From: Ochlerotatus camptorhynchus
Taxonomy: Eukaryota > Arthropoda > Insecta > Diptera > Culicidae
Reading direction: 5' to 3'
Assembly (NCBI RefSeq): GCF_037179485.1
Contig: NW_027040879.1
Coordinates: 620,001 to 684,000, forward strand
DNA: 64,000 nucleotides
A model generated the notes under the pieces. The model did no database searches. It saw nothing but the letters and a program-made list of their open reading frames with translations, and was not told the origin of the DNA. The translations under genes were made by a program, and so were the position numbers. Below, piece after piece: positions 41,425 to 53,514 of this stretch (the first letter of the stretch is position 1; every line of letters begins with the position of its first letter).

Positions 41425-44400
41425 TTCTCCGGGCCAGGAACCGAGCTGATTGCCTGGAGCAGCACAACCTTGCTTACAGGTCTTTTGTAGGTCGACTTTG
41501 ATGTCCGCACTGCAACTGTTCTCACCTTTCCATCCGGTCCTTGGTAGATTTGGTAGATCTTCTCTACAACTCCTTTCGGTCAGCTTCCTCGGTGTAGCGA
41601 TTCGTCCACTATCATCACTAGATCACCGACGTGATAATCGTGGTAATTCCTGCTGTCCGGCCACTTGCGGCTTCTGATCAACTCCGGACGGAACGAGGCT
41701 ATCCACCTGCGCCAGAAACGATCCGCGTAAATCTGAGAATGCTTGTAGGCAGCACGACAGTTAAGATCTCGTTGATCAAAGTTATGGTCGAACTGGATTG
41801 AATTGTTTCGGCCGAGCAGCAACATGTTTGGAGTTATCGGTTCAGGGTCCATGGGGTCATCCGGAACGTGTGTCAAAGGTCTGTTGTTTACGGTGTTCAT
41901 TGCCTCGCATAAAGCAGTACGCATCACCAAGTTCGTAGGGTGCCTATCCCGTAACATTGCACGAAGGGCAGTCTTCACAGAGCGTACTAAACGTTCCCAG
42001 CAACCTCCGAAATGAGGAGCACCAGGTGGAATAAACTTCCACTTAACACCTCTGATGCTCAGCGAATCTTCAATCTGCTGCTGATCCCGAGTTCTCACCA
42101 GTTTCTTCAGTTCAGCATCTGCACCAGTAAAGTTGGTACCGTTGTCGGTCATGATGCACTGTGGTAAGCCACGGATGGACATGAAGCAGCGGATGACCAT
42201 TATGCAGCTGCCCGTGTCTAAAGATGGCACGACTTCAAGGTGTACAGCTCTTGATGTCATACACGTGAACAATACTACCCACCTCTTTTCAACACGACGA
42301 CCAACTTTTACAGGCAACGGTCCAAAATAATCAATACATGTAAACGAGAACACGAACGGGGTTGTTCTTTCCGGTGGTAGGTTTCCCATTTGCGGAACGG
42401 TCGGTTTTGCTCTAAGCTCACGACATTTGACACAGGACATCGTGTACTTCTTTACCTGTGAGCGAATCTTCAGGATACGATGCCGTTCCTTGATATTGTT
42501 AACAACGGTCTCCATTCCTTGATGTGCGTTGGCGATATGGTACATACGAATCAGTAGAGTTGAAAACTGGTGGTTGTCAGGAAGAATCACAGTATTGTTC
42601 ACTTCAAACGACTTTCCATCATCCTGCACACGACCTCGCATACGGATGATTCCGTTTTCCAGAAACGGCGAATATGTTTTCAAACGACTATTGCTTTTCA
42701 CGAATCCGGTCTGCTTCAGACTGCGCAACTCTTCACAGAACATTTGCGACTGTACCTTCCTGTACCCGGCACTCTTAGCTTCATCCATGTCGTTCACGGA
42801 GATTGTCAAACATCTAGGCTTTTTACACATTGGCAGTGCTAAAATCTTTCGCATTTTCAGATAGTACGCAGTAGATCTAATCAAGCGATTGAAATCAGAG
42901 AACCTCTCAATATCGGGAAGGTCAATCAACTCAACTTCAACCACGGTACAACACATCGGATCCACGGAAACATCAGCAATCACTTCGGTATGGAAATTTA
43001 TCAACTCAGACGAGGACATCTCTAGCGGTTCATTGTTCGGCCAATGGGCACTATCCCGATACAGAAAGTTAGCACCTTTCAACCATTCCTGCATACAACC
43101 AAACTTGGAGGACTTCGTAGCCAAATCAGCTACGTTCAGCTGTGATGGAACCCAATGCCACAGATCAACTCCATGACCGTTCTCCTTAATTTTCATGACA
43201 CCAGAACCAACATATGCCGTAAGCTTCTGACTCGTCTTCAACCAACTCAAGCAGATTTTAGAATCGGTCCAGATGTACTGCATATTCACTTCTATTTTTA
43301 GTTCGTCTTGAACTACCTTCATCATTTGACTTGCAAGAACACACCCTTGAAGTTCAAGTCGTGGTACCGTCGATGATTTCAGTGGAGCAACTCTTGCCTT
43401 GGCATACACCAATACAACGTGTGACTTACCGTTTCGACGATGAACCATGTAAATCACACATGCAAAAGCCTTATCGCTTGCGTCACAGAAAGCATGCAGC
43501 TCAGCATCGGCAAAGGACGATACCTCCGGGAAGTAGCACCTCGCAACACGTATTTCTTCCAGCTTAGCAGTTTCGCTCAACCACTCCATCCATTTCGGGA
43601 CCAGGCTATCAGGAATTTCGTCGTCCCATCCAGATTGCAACCACCACAGCTCTTGGAACATAATCTTCAGGTGTATCGTAATCGGACTGAGCAAACACAA
43701 TGGATCGAAGATGCTCATCATAAACTTCAGCAGCTGCCGTTTAGTAGGCACCGTGCCACCAATACGGAAGTTCTCATCCAGTTTTGGAAAATCCAACGGG
43801 AACACAAATTCATCTGAAAGAAGATCCCACCTGATACCGAGTACACGAGTGTCACTTCCTTTCTTCTCGGCTACTAAAGAAGGGTCAAGCGAATCCAGAA
43901 GAGTTTCAGAGTTCGATGCAAATTTCACCAGTTTGAATCCTCCGTGATCATGTGCCTTCACCACTCGCTGCAACAGTTCAATGGCTTCTTCCTCCGTGTC
44001 CGCGCAATCAAAATAGTCATCGACGTAGTGTTGTTCTAGCACAGCTCGTTCAACGCCAGGGTGCTTTTCTTCCAGTTCCATTGCATTGAAGTTTTTGATG
44101 AATTGTGCCATCGAAGGAGAAGATATGTCCGCCACAAAAGCAATCTTCTTCTTCCTAGGAACTCATCGTTTCAGGATCGCAATCAATGCGGGAACGAAAT
44201 CAAGACCTTTCAGTAGCAGATCGTTCAACGAAAATCCGTGAGATTTGGCCTTGGCGTCCATAACCAATCGGAACTTATCGGCAGTTACCACGCTGAAGTG
44301 AGGCAAATACCAGGTGTTCGGTGTTTCAGCAAGTTCTTCAGGCTCCAGTTTTCGAGCATATCCCTTCTCCACGTAGTCTTGGATCTTACTACAGTATTTC

Positions 44401-44768
44401 TCAGCGAAATCAGGATCGGAATCCATCTTCATCTCGGTGATTTGAAGTCGACGCAGTGCATGTGGCTTGCTATCCGGAAAAGCGAAGTTATTGTACTTGT
44501 AGATCTGTCCTACCTCAATGCGTTCTCCTCGTCGCGTGATTATACGTTTCATTATATCCAGTGCACGTTGATCTTCGTCTGGTATCTTCGGGGACTGACC
44601 AGTGATGCCAAAGTCTTCCACCTTGTACATCTGCTTCACCAGATCCGTTAGCTCGGTGTCATCGTCTTCAGAACACATCAGGAAAGCATGATGATCGTTT
44701 GATCCAGCAGCGTTCGGTTCAGTTACTCCGTGAATCGTCCAACCCAGATGGCACCGAGTCAACTGCAA
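41425..44768 (-). pseudogene. BEL/Pao pol: RT, RNase H and integrase, broken
   Basis: Reads from 44768: RT N-terminus (HLGWTIHG, NNFAFPDSKPHALRRLQ, TWYLPHFSVVTADKFRLVMD, LLLKGLDFVPALIAILKR), TGA at 44160-44162, then KKKIAFVADI fused directly to SSPSMAQFIKN. The block normally between these two (about 50-60 residues of the palm) is deleted. The catalytic YVDDYFD follows. RNase H: LHAFCDASDKAFACVIY, WTDSKICLSWL. Integrase: zinc motif H-x4-H and CVKC (YHIANAHQGM, SCVKCRELRAKP), core Asp in CIDYFGPLPV, Asp in IMTDNGTNFTGAD, Glu in GGCWERLVRSVK. After a frameshift at 41,580 the C-terminus (VEKIYQIYQGPDGKVRTVAV) runs toward the LTR. The reading is otherwise long and well conserved. Confidence 0.93.
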
Positions 44769-44777
44769 ACCGCTCAG

Positions 44778-45390
44778 TTAGTATTGCACCGTCTTCAGGG
44801 GTCCAATCAGACCAGCGTTGTTCGAACCAATCAGCATACAGGGACGAGCATCTTGTATCGCAGCCAGTTTATCCTCATCCAACATCGGGTACAACAGCTT
44901 TACTCTGTCAACGTCAAATTTAACCCGTGGCAAGTCGATGTTCTGCACCGTGCGAATATTGTTTGCCACGAACCATTTCGCTTGTTCCGGCGGTCCAGAG
45001 ATTTGGAAAGATAACATCATCGAATGTTCCTCCTTGTGCGAAATGCCGTTAGTCCATCTATAATTCACGGAAGAGATCGGCCCTTGCATTCCAATCCTCG
45101 TCGGTACAGCAGCATCCATCATCGAGAGAGAAGAGCCTTCATCAAAAAGGGCAAACACTTCCTCGACGGCATTCGGACCACGAATCTTCACTTTTCCCAC
45201 TCGGAGCAGTGTGTTGACGTTTTTACCGTTCACGTTACATACGTTCATCTGACTGTCTTGAGTATCCGGTCGCCGAGACGCAGTGGTCATTGGAAGTTCA
45301 TCATTATGGACCAGTTCGTGATGATTCTTCTCACAGATCGAACACTTCTTCTTGGATTTACAGTTTCTTCTTGTGTGATCCGCGCTCAGA
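44778..45390 (-). pseudogene. BEL/Pao zinc knuckles and aspartic protease
   Basis: In the frame after the gag frameshift: CLSADHTRRNC and CSICEKNHHELVH are CCHC-type knuckles; the protease region has ALFDEGSSLSMMD, the BEL/Pao variant of the D-T/S-G active site, and downstream LIGSNNAGLIGPLK before a TAA at 44778-44780. The polyprotein normally reads through here into the RT. Inactive because of the stop and the upstream frameshift. Confidence 0.85.
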
Positions 45391-46857
45391 CAGGTGTAAA
45401 TAGCAGACCTTGCAATAATTAGCAGCAGACCGACGTAGAGCAACAGATAACTTGCGGAATTGCTCGCACTTCTCCAAACTAGCATGCGATCTTGACGAGC
45501 ATAGCGGACACTTCGCTGTCTCTTCCGCCTCACGACTGTTGACGTTGAGAACAATCTGCTTCGGCTTCAGTGAGAAGTTTGATTTCTTGGCACTGAAGAC
45601 AGGATTTAGACTTGCGAGTTGATTGTCCATCTCATCCTCCAACCAGCGAGAGAAAATGTTGAAGTCGATTACGACATCTTCCTTCATCAAAGCGGCCTTG
45701 TGTCGAACCCACATCTGCTTGCTGAATGCAGGCAGTTTTTCAGTCAGGTGTGAGATGAGTTCCGGATTCATCAAGTAATTATCCGCCTTGACATTCTGCA
45801 TCGCAACCTTGGTTCCAATCACCGCGTTGTAGAAAACACGAAAGGACTCGATGTTTCCCTCCTTGATGCTCTCCAGGTTTCTCAGTGTTTCCAATCTATT
45901 CGCCACCACCCATTCCGTGTGTCCAAAGTTAGATTTCAGAATCCTCATGATCTGCTGTACATTATCAGGAGACGAAATCAATGATTCCACGGTCTTGCGC
46001 GCTTTACCTTGCTGCGACTTATTCAACCGCCTCAGGTTATCGCGATCGGTCAGCTTAAACTCTTCAGTGGACGTTTTGAATTCGCTCTCAAAAATCGTCC
46101 ACTCCATTACGTCACCAGAAAACGAAGGCAGGTCTTTTACGTTTCGACTCTGCAACGCCTTGAAAGCCTGAGACAAGATTTCATTCACTCCTGGCTCAGG
46201 AGCAGTTACATGATTTCTAGCTCCAGGTTCGTGAAATAATGGTCGAGCCAATTGGTTAGACGGCTCAATGTTTGCATTATCTGTCTTAATTTTATCTGAT
46301 TCAGACAGCCATTTGCAAACACGTCTCGATGTACTGGTGCACGCACTCGATCTGCTGGAGATGCTCAGTTCATTCTTCTTCGATTCGCGTTCATGCTTTC
46401 GCTTTAGGAATTCCACTTTCCTCTGTTCCGTCTTCAGCGCTAGATCTTGTTGAATCTGCAACGCAGCCAGTTGCTTTTCAGCCAGGATCCTGTCTCGTTC
46501 GATTGAAGCCTTTAGTTCTTCTTCCTCAATATGCTCCTCCAACAACAGGGCTCTGAGTTGGCTATCAGCTTCACTGGTTTTGGAAGACCGGCTTCTACTT
46601 GAACGTCGATCAGACGAGGGAGCTCCATTTGAACCACGGGAACTAGCGACAGATACCTTATCCGTGCGATTTTCATTTGAAACTAGAACGGACTCATCGT
46701 TCCTGGATTGCAGGTTCGATTGATCTTGCGGATTGCTGTTGATTGGAGGAGTTCGATACATGTTCGAATGACGTGGAAGGCCCACGAGAAAGTTTTCGAA
46801 TCGTCTCGGTACTGCGCCCCGAGTTTCTCTATTGGAGCGGCGTAACTGCGGTTCCAT
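45358..46857 (-). CDS. BEL/Pao Gag
   Basis: Starts at ATG 46857 (MEPQLRRSNRETRGAVPRRF), just inside the right LTR. A Ser-rich and then highly charged coiled-coil segment (EELKASIERDRILAEKQLAA, QDLALKTEQRKVEFLKRKH) precedes the capsid-type domain (LPSFSGDVMEWTIFESEFK, LNKSQQGKARKTVESLI, LKSNFGHTEWVVANRLETL), characteristic of BEL/Pao and found also in related domesticated Gags. The zinc region begins CPLCSSRSHASLEKCEQF, but a frameshift near 45,390 diverts it to an early stop. About 500 residues, so most of Gag is intact. It assembles the virus-like particle in the cytoplasm. Confidence 0.9.
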   Translation of the reverse strand: MEPQLRRSNRETRGAVPRRFENFLVGLPRHSNMYRTPPINSNPQDQSNLQSRNDESVLVSNENRTDKVSVASSRGSNGAPSSDRRSSRSRSSKTSEADSQLRALLLEEHIEEEELKASIERDRILAEKQLAALQIQQDLALKTEQRKVEFLKRKHERESKKNELSISSRSSACTSTSRRVCKWLSESDKIKTDNANIEPSNQLARPLFHEPGARNHVTAPEPGVNEILSQAFKALQSRNVKDLPSFSGDVMEWTIFESEFKTSTEEFKLTDRDNLRRLNKSQQGKARKTVESLISSPDNVQQIMRILKSNFGHTEWVVANRLETLRNLESIKEGNIESFRVFYNAVIGTKVAMQNVKADNYLMNPELISHLTEKLPAFSKQMWVRHKAALMKEDVVIDFNIFSRWLEDEMDNQLASLNPVFSAKKSNFSLKPKQIVLNVNSREAEETAKCPLCSSRSHASLEKCEQFRKLSVALRRSAANYCKVCYLHLSERGSHKKKL

Positions 46858-46873
46858 ATAAATTGTCGTTTGA

Positions 46874-46890
46874 CATTCGAAGGACCAAAA
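46874..46890 (-). promoter_or_regulatory. Primer-binding site of the BEL/Pao element
   Basis: On the minus strand TTTTGGTCCTTCGAATG directly follows the CTTACA end of the 5' LTR. TGGTCCTTCGAA starts with TGG, complementary to a tRNA CCA end. The tRNA species is not assigned. Confidence 0.7.
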
Positions 46891-47275
46891 TGTAAGAATC
46901 GTTCTGGTCGTTGGCGGCCGGGTGTTTTCTCACCTGTCGAGAGAAGTTCGTGTCCAGGCTATTTGTTGGGGAAGGAATTTCAGTTTATTCGCCAGGGGTT
47001 CCCTCAGCAAAAGACGACACGAACTGACCACTTTTTTGGACAATAATTTCAACGAGATTAACTATTTTTTATTTTATTGAGGAAAACTTCTTACAAACTT
47101 GGAGACAAGTCAACTAACTTTTTCACTCTGAACAAATTTTTCACTCTTTTTTCACACCCGCTTGCTTCGATGGTTATTTTGTTGCTATGGTTACGCTCAG
47201 GGGTGGCCTGACGGCTGGCGGCGCGACGACTGCGATACCCGAGTAGAAAAGTTCGGACTGGCAGTGTTAGCAACA
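46891..47275 (-). repeat. BEL/Pao 5' LTR
   Basis: 385 bases, TG/CA ends on the element strand, differing at about ten positions from the other LTR, including one T indel and single substitutions; flanked on the outside by AGTGT. Confidence 0.95.
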
Positions 47276-47397
47276 AGTGTCATGTCGGTTTGTCGGTGGT
47301 TTTAGTTTTTCATTACTTTTGTGTATTATTGCTGAATTAATGAGTTATTTGCATGAGTAATATTTATCGTAAACTACAACTTAATAATAATCGTAAT

Positions 47398-47732
47398 AAT
47401 TTAAAGAAAAACACTGCATAGAGGATTTTATTGGTAGCTTTGCTAACAAAACCACAGCAGCAACAACAACAACAACAACAGGAACAGCAACACGCTCATC
47501 ATCACCATCATCGTCATCCCTATTGTCTTGCTTCAATCAGCTGACTACCGTTTCGTCCGAATCATCGGTCTTATCCTCCTCCAACAACAAAAACATCAGC
47601 ATAACCAGCAGCAGCAGCAGCAGCAGCGCAGTGATCACTACCCATCTCCATCATCAGCATCATCTGCAAAGAAGACTAGGGGCTAGGCTGAAATTACATC
47701 CCGTAACCCTACCTTTTTTGAAGGAAGGCTAA
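47398..47732 (+). other. Low-complexity open frame (Thr/Ser/His-rich)
   Basis: An open frame running from a TAA at about 47,396 to TAA at 47730-47732 is built from CAA, CAG/AGC and ATC repeats, giving Thr, Ser and His runs. It could be an exon of a host gene (such repeats are common in insect regulatory proteins) or merely microsatellite DNA. No start context, splice site or domain supports a gene. Confidence 0.25.
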
Positions 47733-50050
47733 AATATGATTATACATAGATTCTCAATTAAGTTATGTCAATATTTTTAGAAAAAATTTAAAAAGTATTT
47801 TTGTTTCAAAGCGGTCTGTAATGGTGAATTTTGCGTTGCAGATTATATCGACGGGAATAGAATAACATGGGATTTTTTCAATAAGGCAACAAATCGTCGA
47901 AAGCTCCCAAACATTGAAAATCTTGCACATTACCACTTACGCTAATCGATGAATAAGTGAGCACGCGTAGCAGAGGGTTAATGCATTGCAATCGGATCGA
48001 TAGCAGATTAACTTTTGGTGGTCAGAAAGATACCTCACCGCCATCCAGCTTAAAAACGTCATTTAATTGGCTGCATACTTAACGACTACTGAAATCCTGT
48101 AACGGTGGTGATCAAAAAGCCGACATAAAAAGCAATCCACCAAAAAGCCACCCCACTCTCTAGACCGATTCTGTAACCAATCATTTCACGGCAGCGGTGA
48201 GGGAGGCAATTGCTATCACTACTCTGGTTGCTACCGGGTCCCCGGTGTTTCCGATGCGATGCGATGACAGGAAATGCGGCAACCCATTTATGATATTCCG
48301 CTTTCCTGGTGTTTTATCTAGCGAGTAGTGACACTACAGTATTGCGCTGCAAGAATGGCCAAAAGCGACTCGGTGCGACATCCATTATAATTCATGGGCG
48401 GCGGCAGGAAATTGTGCACACACTTGACTGCACGGTGCAATATTCTGACTGCTTTGAAACCTATATTGCATGCTCGGATGCGATGGAGGGCTGCAAATGG
48501 CTAATTATAATTTTACGCTTTAGCTTCTGACTCTGACCGCAATCCACCGTTAGCTCTCCACAGTGACGTTCTGATTGTTCGGTTTACGGATTTTTCTTTC
48601 ACTAAATCCTGTGAAGATTTCCATGCGATCCTATTCAGATATGCTTCAATTCAGTAAACCTTGTTTCGATCCATGCAATCCTATATTTATCCTTCCATTC
48701 AATTCCACAAAGAGAATGTGAAAGCCTTCACATTTTCTACAGAAAGATTCAAACATATCAAACTGGTTCAGCAAATTCCACAACTTTACCTTTTTAACCT
48801 GTGCAAACAATTCCGGCCTATGCAAACCCGACGGTGACAGCTCTCAGGATGCCGAAATTTTGCACGCTTGGTCTCGTGTGTTTCCTCGCCAAGGGAATCC
48901 CCGAAATTCCGCGATTGTGTCATTCATGGTTGTTGCCCGTCGTTGGTGGTACCTCGCCAACCCCCCCCCCCCCCCCATAGTTGAAACGAGAGAATTCAAA
49001 ATTATCAAAGCGGATTCACGCGATATGCACTGTTGGTATTAATTATTTTTATCTCGTTTCATGGTGCCACTTTGGAGCATTTGCAAGGGAAATTGCACAA
49101 GTCGTAAAAAAAGGCGAGAGATACCGCTGCAGAAATGGTCACGGGAACTGAACCGGGCCACTATTATCCTGGTGATTTCGAATTTATTGGGCACGATGGT
49201 GTCAACCGAGGACTGGACGATGCTGCTGGGTGCGCGGCAATAATGACGAGTTGGTAGCTGCAGCTACGTTCTGAGCAGCTTAATTTGTTTCGCAAGCTTT
49301 TAATGAATTTTGGTCGTTAAATCATGAAAAATATGAATCTGTTTCCCGATGCGACAGATTTATAATTGCGGGTTGAGTTTAAATTTTTAAGACAAACGAG
49401 AGTGCTATTTTTAACGGGTGGGTTCAGCGATCCGAAAATGAGCACGAGTGTTTTTGGGGCGATAGGCGTTGATGAGAAATAAACTTGGTCAGTGAATGTA
49501 CGATGACATTTCCTACAACCTGCGTTGCCAGTAAAGTTGAATTTGTGTAATTGAAAAATGCACATAGTTGATTTAAAACAGTGTTGTTCGATATAAAAGC
49601 AACGTAGGCAGATTTTTATTCAAATGTCAAACTATGAAACGTTGTTACTTTGTTCTGTTATGATTAATTGAACTTTGCAGCTACACATATGGAATTCTTC
49701 GAAACACGTAAATTGCTCAAAGCAATAGCAAATTTGGAATCGAAAAGGTTGTGTCTTTAATTAGAATGCATTAGTTTTTGCAAACGTTTTGTTCTCAAAT
49801 TGATGCTATCATGGTGCATTGTGTGCTCTCACATTTCATTTCATGTTTGATTATTAACTGGTAAACAACACCTTGCTACCTTGATATACAGCACCCTACT
49901 CAACAAGCGACTTGTTCCCACCTAAAAATTCATTGCCCTCAAACATGCACGAAGTTTTTTTATATTTACTTTTTTTAAATGGTCACAACTTTTATGAAGG
50001 TCCATCGACTTCTTCCAAGTTTTATAATAATTATTTTTACACGTTCACAC
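47733..50050. other. About 2.3 kb without recognised genes
   Basis: Less AT-rich than the surroundings around 48.1-49.3 kb; may be host intergenic or intronic DNA. Contains a 16-base poly-C run at 48961-48976. Short frames (48309-48530, 48860-49042, 49061-49243) lack domains. Confidence 0.4.
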
Positions 50051-50464
50051 AATTCGTCCACGATCTTAAAACATCTAAGTCTAAAACTTCAAGTAAGTTT
50101 TGAAGTCAAATCCTTTAGTTTTAAAAAATTTTCTGAACGTCTTAAATATTCCTGAGATTCTAAAAACTTCTTCTCCTGCAAAAATCTCTGAAGTTTTAAG
50201 AATTGCGGTTAATTTCTGCGTAATTTTTTGAAGTTCTTCGAAGTTTCAGAAAAATTGTAGAACTTCATCAAATATTGTGAAAAGTTAGCGAACTTAACAT
50301 AAATTTAGCGAATTTTGTTGAAAAACAAAGAACTATGTTCAGTGATTTTCTTTAACACTCCGAATACGATGCCTCCGAAAAACGTGTAACGGCAAGCAGG
50401 CATAGCTTAGCCATTTCTTGATGAATTTTAAAAATTGAGGTATTTCTAGAATTCCTTAGTCGTC

Positions 50465-52900
50465 TACTTTTTCAAAATGCGAAAAGAGTCGTTACACGTT
50501 TTTTAAAGTGTGTTTATAGGTTTTACAAATGGCCTAAGATCTATAATCTACATAATTGGGCATAAATATTCATAATTAGTTAGAATACCTTCATGGTTTC
50601 TATAAATACATCCTGGAGACACCGGAATGGTCCTCCGGCAGATCCGGAACATCCGTAAAAGTGGTCAATCCAAGAAACTGAGCCTAGAGCTCCGTGTTGT
50701 TTTTAACATTGGGAACTGTGATATAAGACAGAATTTGTGGTCGTGACAAAAACATGGACCTGGATGGCCATAGGACCGTCTTTCGGAAGAAACAGAAAAT
50801 CCGTAAAAGTGGTCCAGTGGTTTCTTATCTCACAGTGTTTAAAAATCTGTAGGATCAGTTTCACAGATTGACAAATTTACGGATGTTCCGGATCTTATGG
50901 ACGACAGTCTAATGGCCATCCAGATCCATGTTTATGTCAAGACCATAAAATCTATCTTAAATCGCAGTTCCAAGAGTTTTCCAAAAAAATACGGTTTTTT
51001 CACAGTTTCATGAATGATCCACTTTTATGGATGATCCGGATGTTCTGGAGGACGGTCCAATGGCCATCCAGGTTCATGTTGATGTCTCGACCCTACATTC
51101 TTTCATATATCACAGTTCGAAGTGTTTTCGACCAAACTACGGAGCTCTAGAATCAGTATCATGGATGGACCACATTTACGGATCTTCCGGAAGACGGTCC
51201 CATGGTCATTCTGTTCCATGTTTATTTGAAGACCCCAAATTCATGGAACTCTCAGATCAATTTTATGGCTTGCTTGCTTGCAATCAGGCTAAGGCCTTGT
51301 TGTCTTCTGCTGTCCGAAGAAGTCGTCTCCACTCTACTCGATCCATGGCCACACTCCGCCAGCCTCGTAGTCTGCGAAGGGCCCACAGGTCGCCTTCTAC
51401 TTGGTCGATCCACCTTGCCCGCTGCGCGCCTCTTCTTCTAGTTCCTGTTGGGGCGCTTTCGAGAACCATTTTCACTGGGTCGTCGTGCGACATTCTTACA
51501 ACGTGCCCAACCCACCATAGTCGCCCAATTTTTGCAATGTGGACAATGGATGGTTCTCCCAGCAGCTGGTGCAATTCGTGGTTCATTCGCCTCCTCCACG
51601 TTCCATCATCCATGTGCACTTTACCGTAGATGGTACGCAACACCTTCCCTTCGAAAACACCAAGGGCGCGTTGGTCCTCTACGAGTATAGTCCAGGTCTC
51701 GTGGCCGTAGTGGACCACAGGTCTTATCAGCGTCTTGTAGACAGTCAACTTCGTGCGGTGGCGAATTTTATTTGACCGGAGCGTCCTCCGGAGTCCAAAG
51801 TAGGCACGATTCCCTGCCATAATGCGTCTTTGAATTTATCTGCTGGTATCATTTTCGGCGGTCACTATGAGCCCAAATACACGAACTCGTCGACCTCATT
51901 GATTTCGTCACCGTCAACCTGAACTCGGGGTGGGAGCCTAACATTGTCTTCCCTAGAACCTCTTCCATTAATGTATTTTGTCTTTGATGCGTTGATGGCA
52001 AGTCTAATCCACCTAGCTTCAGCCTTCAGTCTGATGTACGTTTCCGCCATCGTCTCAAAGTTCCGTGCCATGATTTCGATGTCATCGGCGAAGCCAAGAA
52101 GCTGGATAGACTTCCTGAAGATCGTGCCATTCGTGTCTATCGCAGCTCTTCTGATCACACCTTCTAACGCTATGTTGAGTAGCAGACACGAAAGGTACCC
52201 CCCTTCGAAATTCAAAGGGACTCGAGAGTGTCCCCGATACTCAAACAACGCAAATCAATCGTCGCCTTGACCAATCGTGTCAGTTTATTCGGATATCCAT
52301 ACCCGTGCATAATCTGCCATAGCTGATCTCGATCGATTGTGTCGTATGCGGATTTGAAGTCGATGAACAAATGATGCGTGGGCACGCTGTATTCGCGGCA
52401 TTTGTGCAAAACCTGCAGAATCGTGAATATGAATTCATGAATCCCGCCTGGTATTGCCCCACGAACTCTCGTGCAAATAGTGACAGGCGGCGGCATAGAA
52501 TTTGGGAGAGTACCTTGTAGGCAGCGCTCAGCAGTAGTGTGATCGCGCGGTAGTTGCAGCAATCCAACTTGTCGCCCTTTTTGTAGATTGGTGTCGACCT
52601 TCCATCCACTCCTCCGGTAATATCTTCTCCTACCAAATATTGGCAATTACCCAGTGCTTCACCACCGTATTTTAATAGCTCACTTGATAGTTGATCTTGA
52701 CCACTTTAACGGATGTTCTGGATTATTCGAGGACCTTTCCGTTGTCTCCAGGATCCATATACAGGAACCATAACTGTATTCTGGCTAATTGTGAATATTT
52801 GTGCCCATTAATCTAAACTACAAATCATGCGCCACTTGCAAAACCCTATAAACACACCTTTAAAAAAAGTGTAGACGACTGTATTTTCAATCTTTTACAA
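50465..52900. mobile_element. Foldback-like element with satellite arms
   Basis: The left arm (50,465-50,690) and right arm (52,690-52,900) are imperfect inverted copies: AGTGTGTTTATAGGTTTT versus GTTTTGCAAG... mirror AAAACCCTATAAACACAC; ATTCATAATTAG versus CTAATTGTGAAT. Inside the left arm lie several ~165-base satellite-type units built on GGATGGCCAT, GGTCCTCCGGCAGATCCGGA, ACATCCGTAAAAGTGG (50,620-51,250), which occur in both orientations. A reverse RTE copy is inserted in the middle. Beyond both arms are degenerate GAACTTCAT-type repeats (50,050-50,340 and 52,900-53,510), so the element may be larger. Confidence 0.6.
51265..52700 (-). pseudogene. Reverse-strand copy of the first RTE family, 5' truncated
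   Basis: From 52700 on the minus strand: GGVDGRSTPIYKKGDKLDCC, NYRAITLLLSAAYKVLSQI, then in another frame YSVPTHHLFIDFKSAYDTID, then after a short damaged joint LLNIALEGVIRRAAID, catalytic LGFADDIEIMARNF, INASKTKYINGRGS, EFVYLGS, and the C-terminal tail (GKVLRTIYGKVHMDDGTWRR, LHQLLGEPSIVHIAKIGRLW, WIDQVEGDLWALRRLRGW). It supplies the RT core missing from the copy at 2.5-7.9 kb. Frameshifts near 52,640-52,210 and 51,830 disable it. The 3' end is followed by a short CAAG run (51,270-51,281 region), the RTE tail. Confidence 0.9.
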
Positions 52901-53014
52901 TCCCAATCATCTAAAGACCCTAGGAAAACTGTAAAAATTGTGGAAAACTTTATACAACTGGGAACCATTACAAAGGTCTGGAAAACTTAGTTGAATTTAA
53001 GGGAATTTTAATTA

Positions 53015-53275
53015 GCGGCTCCGGTGGTGTAGTGGTAAGCGTAATTACCTCTCACCCCAGCAGGCTTGGCTTCTATCCCAGTCGGCGCCGCCGGGATGTT
53101 CTGAGGCATAACATCTCTGATCACGCCTTCCTTCGGATGGGAAGTAAAGCCGTTGGACCCCGGTTCATGAGTTGATGAGTCGATAAGTTAGGGTCCAGGT
53201 GTCTCCCTGGCGTCGGTAGCATTGGTGCTCAGCACGGAAAACAAGATCGACGGCAAAACAAATCAAGGAAAACAA
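53015..53275 (+). repeat. Feilai-like tRNA-derived SINE, complete
   Basis: GCGGCTCCGGTGGTGTAGTG head with A box, a degenerate B box (GGCTTCTATCCC), the body AGGGAAGTAAAGC-like segment, and the tail AAGATCGACGGCAAAACAAA. Flanked by a 16-bp duplication AAGGGAATTTTRATTA (52999-53014 and 53276-53291), one mismatch. Confidence 0.9.
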
Positions 53276-53514
53276 AAGGGAATTTTGATTATTTTTGTAG
53301 AAAAGGTAAAGTTCATAAAAGTTCATTTAACTACTGTGTTCAGAAAAGTTTAATGGATCTCACATATAATTTGGAAAATCCGTGCAAATTCTGGAAATGT
53401 TGATGAACTTCAGGGCCCTTTGAATAAATGCAGCTAAATTCATAAGAGTGAGTAGAACTTCATAGAACTTGAGCGAATAACGTAGAAATTCCAGAAACTT
53501 CATAAAATTTCATA

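Larger units (their letters stand above)
41039..47275 (-). mobile_element. BEL/Pao LTR retrotransposon
   Basis: Two LTRs (41039-41424 and 46891-47275), about ten differences between them by eye, and an exact 5-bp target duplication AGTGT (41034-41038 and 47276-47280). The coding strand is the minus strand: primer-binding site beside the right LTR, gag, protease, RT/RNase H, integrase, then the left LTR. Domain order and a DEGSS-type protease with YVDD RT fit the BEL/Pao superfamily. Inactivated by frameshifts near 45,390 and 41,580, a TAA at 44,778, and an RT deletion with TGA at 44,160. Confidence 0.95.
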
